Shown here: piece after piece, positions 6,756-9,138 of the stretch | Layout: every line of letters starts with the position of its first letter | Position numbering within the stretch: the stretch's first letter is position 1 | NCBI GenBank assembly: GCA_030066245.1 | Contig: JASJBY010000185.1 | Coordinates: 1 to 9,138, forward strand | Length of the DNA stretch: 9,138 nt | Reading direction: 5' to 3' | DNA from: Gammaproteobacteria bacterium | GTDB lineage: Bacteria; Pseudomonadota; Gammaproteobacteria; JAABTG01 | Position numbers and translations under genes: made by a program | Notes under the pieces: model-generated | The model's database searches: none | What the model saw: the letters and a program-made list of their open reading frames with translations, nothing else | What the model was told of the DNA's origin: nothing

Positions 6756-7265
6756 TCAGGGACTCGCAGCCGACTCGCGCTCTATGAAGGCTTCGATACG
6801 TTTCGCCGGAACAGCACCCACTTGGCGCGCCCGCAAGCGGCCGTCGGGTGCAAAGACCAGAAAGCTGGGCGTGCCCAGCCAGGGCTCACCGGTGAGCTGG
6901 GTGTACAGGCCAGCGACCGCCGCCGGCTCGCCGATGAGGTTGGGAAAGTCCACCATGTGTCGCTCGATGAATCGCAGGGCCCGTGCCCTTCCCAATTTAC
7001 CGTCCAGGGTAATACCCAGGACGCCGGCTTGCGTCTCGTAATGCTGATCGTGAAACAACACGTATTCGTGTGCCTCGGCGTTGCACACAGGGCAGTCTGA
7101 GGCCCAGAACATGACGACGGTCCACTTCCCCTGTCCAGTGAATTCGTCCAGATCCCGAGGATGGCCGTCCAGATCGACCAGTCCCAATGCGTATACCGGG
7201 AAGCCCAGCCCAGACAGGCTGATCAGCAACAACACCCCCCGCAACCATCGGCTCAGCTGTGTCAA
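6756..7265 (-). CDS. Secreted or membrane-anchored thioredoxin-like protein (TlpA/ResA type)
   Basis: A thioredoxin-fold protein of about 169 residues with an N-terminal hydrophobic export signal (RWLRG then VLLLISLSGLGFPVYA, possible cleavage after A26). The active site is C58-P-V-C61 in the context FWASDCPVC, and the cis-proline loop is GTPSF (P133). This suggests a periplasmic thiol-disulfide oxidoreductase of the TlpA/ResA class. The CPVC pair and the Asp before it differ from the common WCGPC or WCPPC. The start is uncertain: no ATG exists in the frame. TTG 7265 (GAGGG 9 bases upstream) gives the neatest signal peptide; TTG 7274 and GTG 7334 are alternatives, the last without a ribosome site and with a poor extension. 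It is the first gene of the likely three-gene minus-strand operon. Confidence 0.82.
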   Translation of the reverse strand: MTQLSRWLRGVLLLISLSGLGFPVYALGLVDLDGHPRDLDEFTGQGKWTVVMFWASDCPVCNAEAHEYVLFHDQHYETQAGVLGITLDGKLGRARALRFIERHMVDFPNLIGEPAAVAGLYTQLTGEPWLGTPSFLVFAPDGRLRARQVGAVPAKRIEAFIERESAASP

Positions 7266-7428
7266 TGAGTTCAACCCTCGTATCCTCGTCGAACATCGCC
7301 AGGGTGCAGTCGCACTGGATGGAGAGCGCTGCACGTGTGTCGCCGCGCCGTGTCGATAAGCTTTCTACGAAAGCGGCTCGTGGGCGACGACATGTGGGTT
7401 CTGGCGGCTGCCCGCAGAAACATCGGCG

Positions 7429-7456
7429 TTGTCGGCCTGATCAGGTCGGCGATAAC
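7429..7456 (+). promoter_or_regulatory. Weak candidate promoter with a palindrome in its spacer
   Basis: TTGTCG (7429-7434) and GATAAC (7451-7456) are 16 bases apart, each matching the sigma-70 consensus at 4 of 6 positions. The perfect palindrome CCTGATCAGG (7436-7445) lies between them, flanked by direct repeats of GTCGGC (7431-7436 and 7445-7450). The arrangement would suit a repressor or a spacer-binding activator, but it is read by eye from a GC-rich background and is uncertain. Confidence 0.2.
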
Positions 7457-7494
7457 TGCTCGGACTTTACACCAGGTTCAGAATTCCCACCGGG

Positions 7495-7513
7495 CCCGTG
7501 ACGAGTTCACGGG
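7495..7513. promoter_or_regulatory. Inverted repeat, possible operator
   Basis: Perfect 7-bp arms CCCGTGA (7495-7501) and TCACGGG (7507-7513) flank a 5-base centre. No T run follows on either strand, so it is not a standard terminator. Its place in the middle of a divergent intergenic region and its 19-bp size suit a binding site for a dimeric regulator or an RNA hairpin. Confidence 0.35.
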
Positions 7514-7595
7514 AGCTGCCGGAAAACCAGGATAAGAGTGACTGGCGGGGCCCTCTAGACAGGGCGGGAAAAGGCCCACAAGGAGGCGTCGACCT

Positions 7596-7640
7596 TTGAA
7601 GCAACGCCTGGCTGCTGGCTTTGTTTTGGCAGCCGTGTAG
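7596..7640 (+). CDS. Possible 14-codon leader ORF or remnant of a signal-peptide start
   Basis: A strong ribosome site AAGGAGG (7580-7586) is followed 9 bases later by a TTG codon that opens the short frame MKQRLAAGFVLAAV, ending at TAG (7638-7640). The peptide looks like the first half of a secretion signal (Lys/Arg followed by a hydrophobic run) cut off by a stop. It could be a translated leader peptide for the downstream pair, a decayed gene start, or chance. The hairpin GGCTGC/GCAGCC lies within it. It ends upstream of the TTGACA promoter, so it would need a promoter further upstream. Confidence 0.25.
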   Translation: MKQRLAAGFVLAAV

Positions 7641-7670
7641 CGCAAGTGCTAGTAACTAAAGCAAATTTTC

Positions 7671-7698
7671 TTGACAGCCGATAGATTCATGGCCTAAT
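7671..7698 (+). promoter_or_regulatory. Sigma-70-type promoter for the unknown gene pair
   Basis: A perfect TTGACA (7671-7676) is followed after 16 bases by CCTAAT (7693-7698), which matches the -10 consensus at 4 of 6 positions. An AT-rich stretch (about 7655-7670) lies directly upstream and could act as an UP element. Transcription would start near 7705, giving a leader of about 25 bases before the ATG at 7731. Confidence 0.55.
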
Positions 7699-7730
7699 CG
7701 GATCTGAAGACGCCGTTCAAGAGGTTGCTT

Positions 7731-8360
7731 ATGGATACGCCAAGTCCACGCCCCAGGCCCATCGCCGCAAGCAGTCTGCTCTCGTTCTTTCACGAGTCGC
7801 TCAAGACGGCGGCAGGCAATCAGAGGGTCGACATAGACGACGCGACGCTCTGGTATCTCACCAACCTCCTGACAAGCTTCTCCCGTTCCGAATGCCTGTT
7901 CGACAGAACCGAGGACGGGAAATCGCTGACACCGCTGACCGCTCTGTATGCGCTGGCGGCGGAGGCCGCTTCGGAGAGCGAACGCAAGCGCGCGCTGAAA
8001 CGGCTCGGCGACGTGGCCCTGTTTATTTCCGGGCTCTATTCCGGGCTGTTCGCCCGCCCCCGCAGACTCCTGGATGTGGACTACTACATCGCCATGGGAG
8101 GCAGCGCCTACGGCTACCTATCCGAGAACAGCAGCCGGGGCATGAGAGAACAGGCCCTCGCGGCGGTCTTCCATCAGCTGTCCAGGGAGTTCGTGCGCAT
8201 GGTCGACGTGCTGGCGGAAGTGGGAGAGAACTCAGCCGGCTCTGATCAGCATGACGTTCTGCGCATGCACGAACTCTGGTCTCGGACGGGGAGCACGCGC
8301 CTGGAGCGCAAGTTGAGGGCGCTCGGCATCACCCCCGAGCGATTGTCCCACGCACATTGA
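7731..8360 (+). CDS. Conserved-looking helical protein of unknown function (first of a pair)
   Basis: A 209-residue, apparently soluble protein predicted to be mainly alpha-helical; I cannot name its family. Visible features are a Pro/Arg-rich N-terminus (residues 2-10), the segments SLLSFFHESL, LWYLTNLLTSFSRSECLF and LTPLTALYALAAEA, an Arg/Lys-rich helix ending in LGDVALFISGLYSGLF, the motif DVDYYIAMGGSAYGYL (from residue 115), and a C-terminal helix with SRTGSTRLERKLRALGI. There is no signal peptide, membrane span or nucleotide-binding motif. The ATG at 7731 is preceded by AGAGG at 6 bases; a TTG two codons upstream is less likely. It is driven by the TTGACA promoter and is followed after 9 bases by a second unknown gene, so the two products probably work together. 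Confidence 0.85.
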   Translation: MDTPSPRPRPIAASSLLSFFHESLKTAAGNQRVDIDDATLWYLTNLLTSFSRSECLFDRTEDGKSLTPLTALYALAAEAASESERKRALKRLGDVALFISGLYSGLFARPRRLLDVDYYIAMGGSAYGYLSENSSRGMREQALAAVFHQLSREFVRMVDVLAEVGENSAGSDQHDVLRMHELWSRTGSTRLERKLRALGITPERLSHAH

Positions 8361-8369
8361 GAGGCGCCG

Positions 8370-9035
8370 GTGAAGCTGAACGCGCTACAGAACGAACTGG
8401 AGCAGATCTACGACGTTACCACGCCCCATCGGGTGGAGGATTTCCTGCTTCGGGAGCCCCGCCTGGTGGCACACCTGACCTCAGGCGCCTCCGCCCACGA
8501 ATGCCCCGAGAAGCTGCTCGTGGCGCAGACCGAGGATGGTCTCGACGTGGGCCTGTTTCTCCACGATACGGTGTTGTCGCGTCTTGCCCATGACAACCCT
8601 GCCGAATCCCTTCACGACGGCAACCTTCAGGACTATTGCTTCGCGGTCGAGGGCGTCAGCCACTTTCTTTACTTGGCCTGGAATGCGAGCTTCGAGCGCT
8701 GCATAACCCAGTTCGAGCTTGAGCTGGTGGCCGAGGTGGACAAGTTCGTCACGACGGCGGCGCGGCTTATCGAGCAGCACGGAGCGCTCGAGCCCCGCCC
8801 ACTGCTGAGGACACTCTTCGAGAGGGTCGCTTTTCGGCCGGAGCTGCCTGAGGCGGAGCGCCAGCGTTACCACGAGGCGAATCGCCTGGCGTCCCGCTAT
8901 TGCCAGCGACTGGTGCGGCAACACGGGCTCACCCGCGGCGACGCGACTCTGATGCGCGAGCTGCGGCGCTTCTACCGCATGCCCCAGAACGAGAGGATCC
9001 GCCGAATCGAAGCCGGCATGCCCTGCGCCAGCTGA
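8370..9035 (+). CDS. Conserved-looking acidic helical protein of unknown function (second of the pair)
   Basis: A 221-residue soluble protein whose family I cannot name. It starts MKLNALQNELEQIYDV, then VEDFLLREP, ECPEKLLVAQTEDGLDVGLFLHDTVLSRL, and a distinctive core EGVSHFLYLAWNASFERCI (from residue 94) followed by the acidic helix FELELVAEVDKFV. The C-terminal third is Arg-rich and helical (ANRLASRYCQRLVRQHG, ELRRFYRMPQNERIRRIEAG). No membrane span, signal peptide or known catalytic motif is seen. The start is a GTG at 8370 with GAGAGG 5 bases upstream, placed 9 bases after the previous stop, so translation is likely coupled. The stop is 3 bases before the heptamer repeat, so expression or transcript ending may be affected by that repeat. 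Confidence 0.85.
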   Translation: MKLNALQNELEQIYDVTTPHRVEDFLLREPRLVAHLTSGASAHECPEKLLVAQTEDGLDVGLFLHDTVLSRLAHDNPAESLHDGNLQDYCFAVEGVSHFLYLAWNASFERCITQFELELVAEVDKFVTTAARLIEQHGALEPRPLLRTLFERVAFRPELPEAERQRYHEANRLASRYCQRLVRQHGLTRGDATLMRELRRFYRMPQNERIRRIEAGMPCAS

Positions 9036-9038
9036 CGG

Positions 9039-9138
9039 GGGCAGCGGGCAGCGGGCAGCGGGCAGCGGGCAGCGGGCAGCGGGCAGCGGGCAGCGGGCAG
9101 CGGGCAGCGGGCAGCGGGCAGCGGGCAGCGGGCAGCGG
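9039..9138 (+). repeat. Perfect heptanucleotide tandem repeat (GGGCAGC), at least 14 copies, cut by the window edge
   Basis: From 9039 the 7-bp unit GGGCAGC repeats without a single mismatch for 14 full copies plus two bases, and continues past the window. Each unit supplies a GGG run separated by a 4-base CAGC, which fits the common G-quadruplex pattern in DNA or RNA on the plus strand. Heptamer repeats of this kind are known in bacterial intergenic regions. The array begins 3 bases after the stop codon of the preceding gene. Total length is unknown. Confidence 0.97.

Larger units (their letters stand above)
7335..7730. other. Structured intergenic region between divergent operons
   Basis: About 400 bases with no ordinary gene, between the 5' ends of the thioredoxin-like operon (-) and the unknown gene pair (+). 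It holds several inverted repeats. GCTTTC/GAAAGC (7360-7365, 7369-7374) has a 3-base loop. A 10-bp palindrome lies at 7436-7445 and a 7-bp-arm inverted repeat at 7495-7513. Two small competing hairpins use 7548-7577: GCCCT/AGGGC versus GGGCC/GGCCC. GGCTGC/GCAGCC lies at 7610-7615 and 7629-7634. It also holds a possible 14-codon ORF and a promoter with a perfect TTGACA. Composition becomes AT-rich just before that promoter. No known riboswitch class was recognised. Confidence 0.6.

Noticed and set aside
7081..7535. Overlapping plus-strand open frames upstream of the unknown pair
   Set aside because: They run antisense to the thioredoxin-like gene or through the intergenic region, with no ribosome sites or protein-like features.
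7541..7590. Riboswitch, such as a cyclic-di-GMP type, in the GC-rich hairpin region before the short ORF
   Set aside because: The sequence lacks the conserved core motifs of the riboswitch classes I can recognise; only small competing hairpins are present.
9039..9138. CRISPR array or coding repeat
   Set aside because: The unit is 7 bp with no spacers, so it is not a CRISPR. No start or known protein repeat supports coding within the window.

Overview
This is a GC-rich chromosomal window. Its gene content fits a gammaproteobacterium, perhaps of the Chromatiales/Ectothiorhodospiraceae kind. The lineage is inferred from argS followed by a SPOR-domain gene, the Gram-negative envelope proteins and the composition; no rRNA or other marker confirms it. 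No rRNA, tRNA, CRISPR array, insertion sequence, transposase or phage gene is visible.

Layout: (1) The 3' end of argS (1-606, +) is followed 4 bases later by a membrane-anchored SPOR cell-division-type protein (611-1177, +). (2) A convergent four-helix membrane protein with an internal two-fold repeat follows (1219-1827, -), then about 405 bases without a gene that hold a candidate promoter. (3) A GAF-GGDEF-EAL cyclic-di-GMP protein (2233-4092, +) converges on a small outer-membrane beta-barrel gene (4114-4761, -), with an 8-bp hairpin at the junction. (4) A minus-strand run of three genes reads from a secreted thioredoxin-like protein (7265 to 6756), through a small ABM-fold protein (6713 to 6408), to a two-domain protein (6363 to 4954) that joins a CarS/CDP-archaeol-synthase-like membrane domain to a calcineurin-like phosphoesterase. 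(5) A long divergent intergenic region with several inverted repeats, a possible 14-codon leader ORF and a TTGACA-type promoter precedes a two-gene plus-strand operon of unknown function (7731-8360, 8370-9035). (6) The window ends inside a perfect 7-bp tandem repeat, GGGCAGC, with at least 14 copies starting 3 bases after the last stop codon.

How the genes may work together: argS and the SPOR gene are ordinary chromosomal neighbours. The cyclic-di-GMP protein stands alone and has both synthesis and breakdown motifs plus an inhibitory site. The minus-strand three-gene run looks like an envelope-related operon, but the link between its members is inferred from spacing and strand only.

The least explained parts are the CarS/phosphoesterase fusion, the uncharacterised gene pair with its structured upstream region, and the G-rich heptamer repeat. 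I did not find a clearly new multi-gene defence or mobile system.
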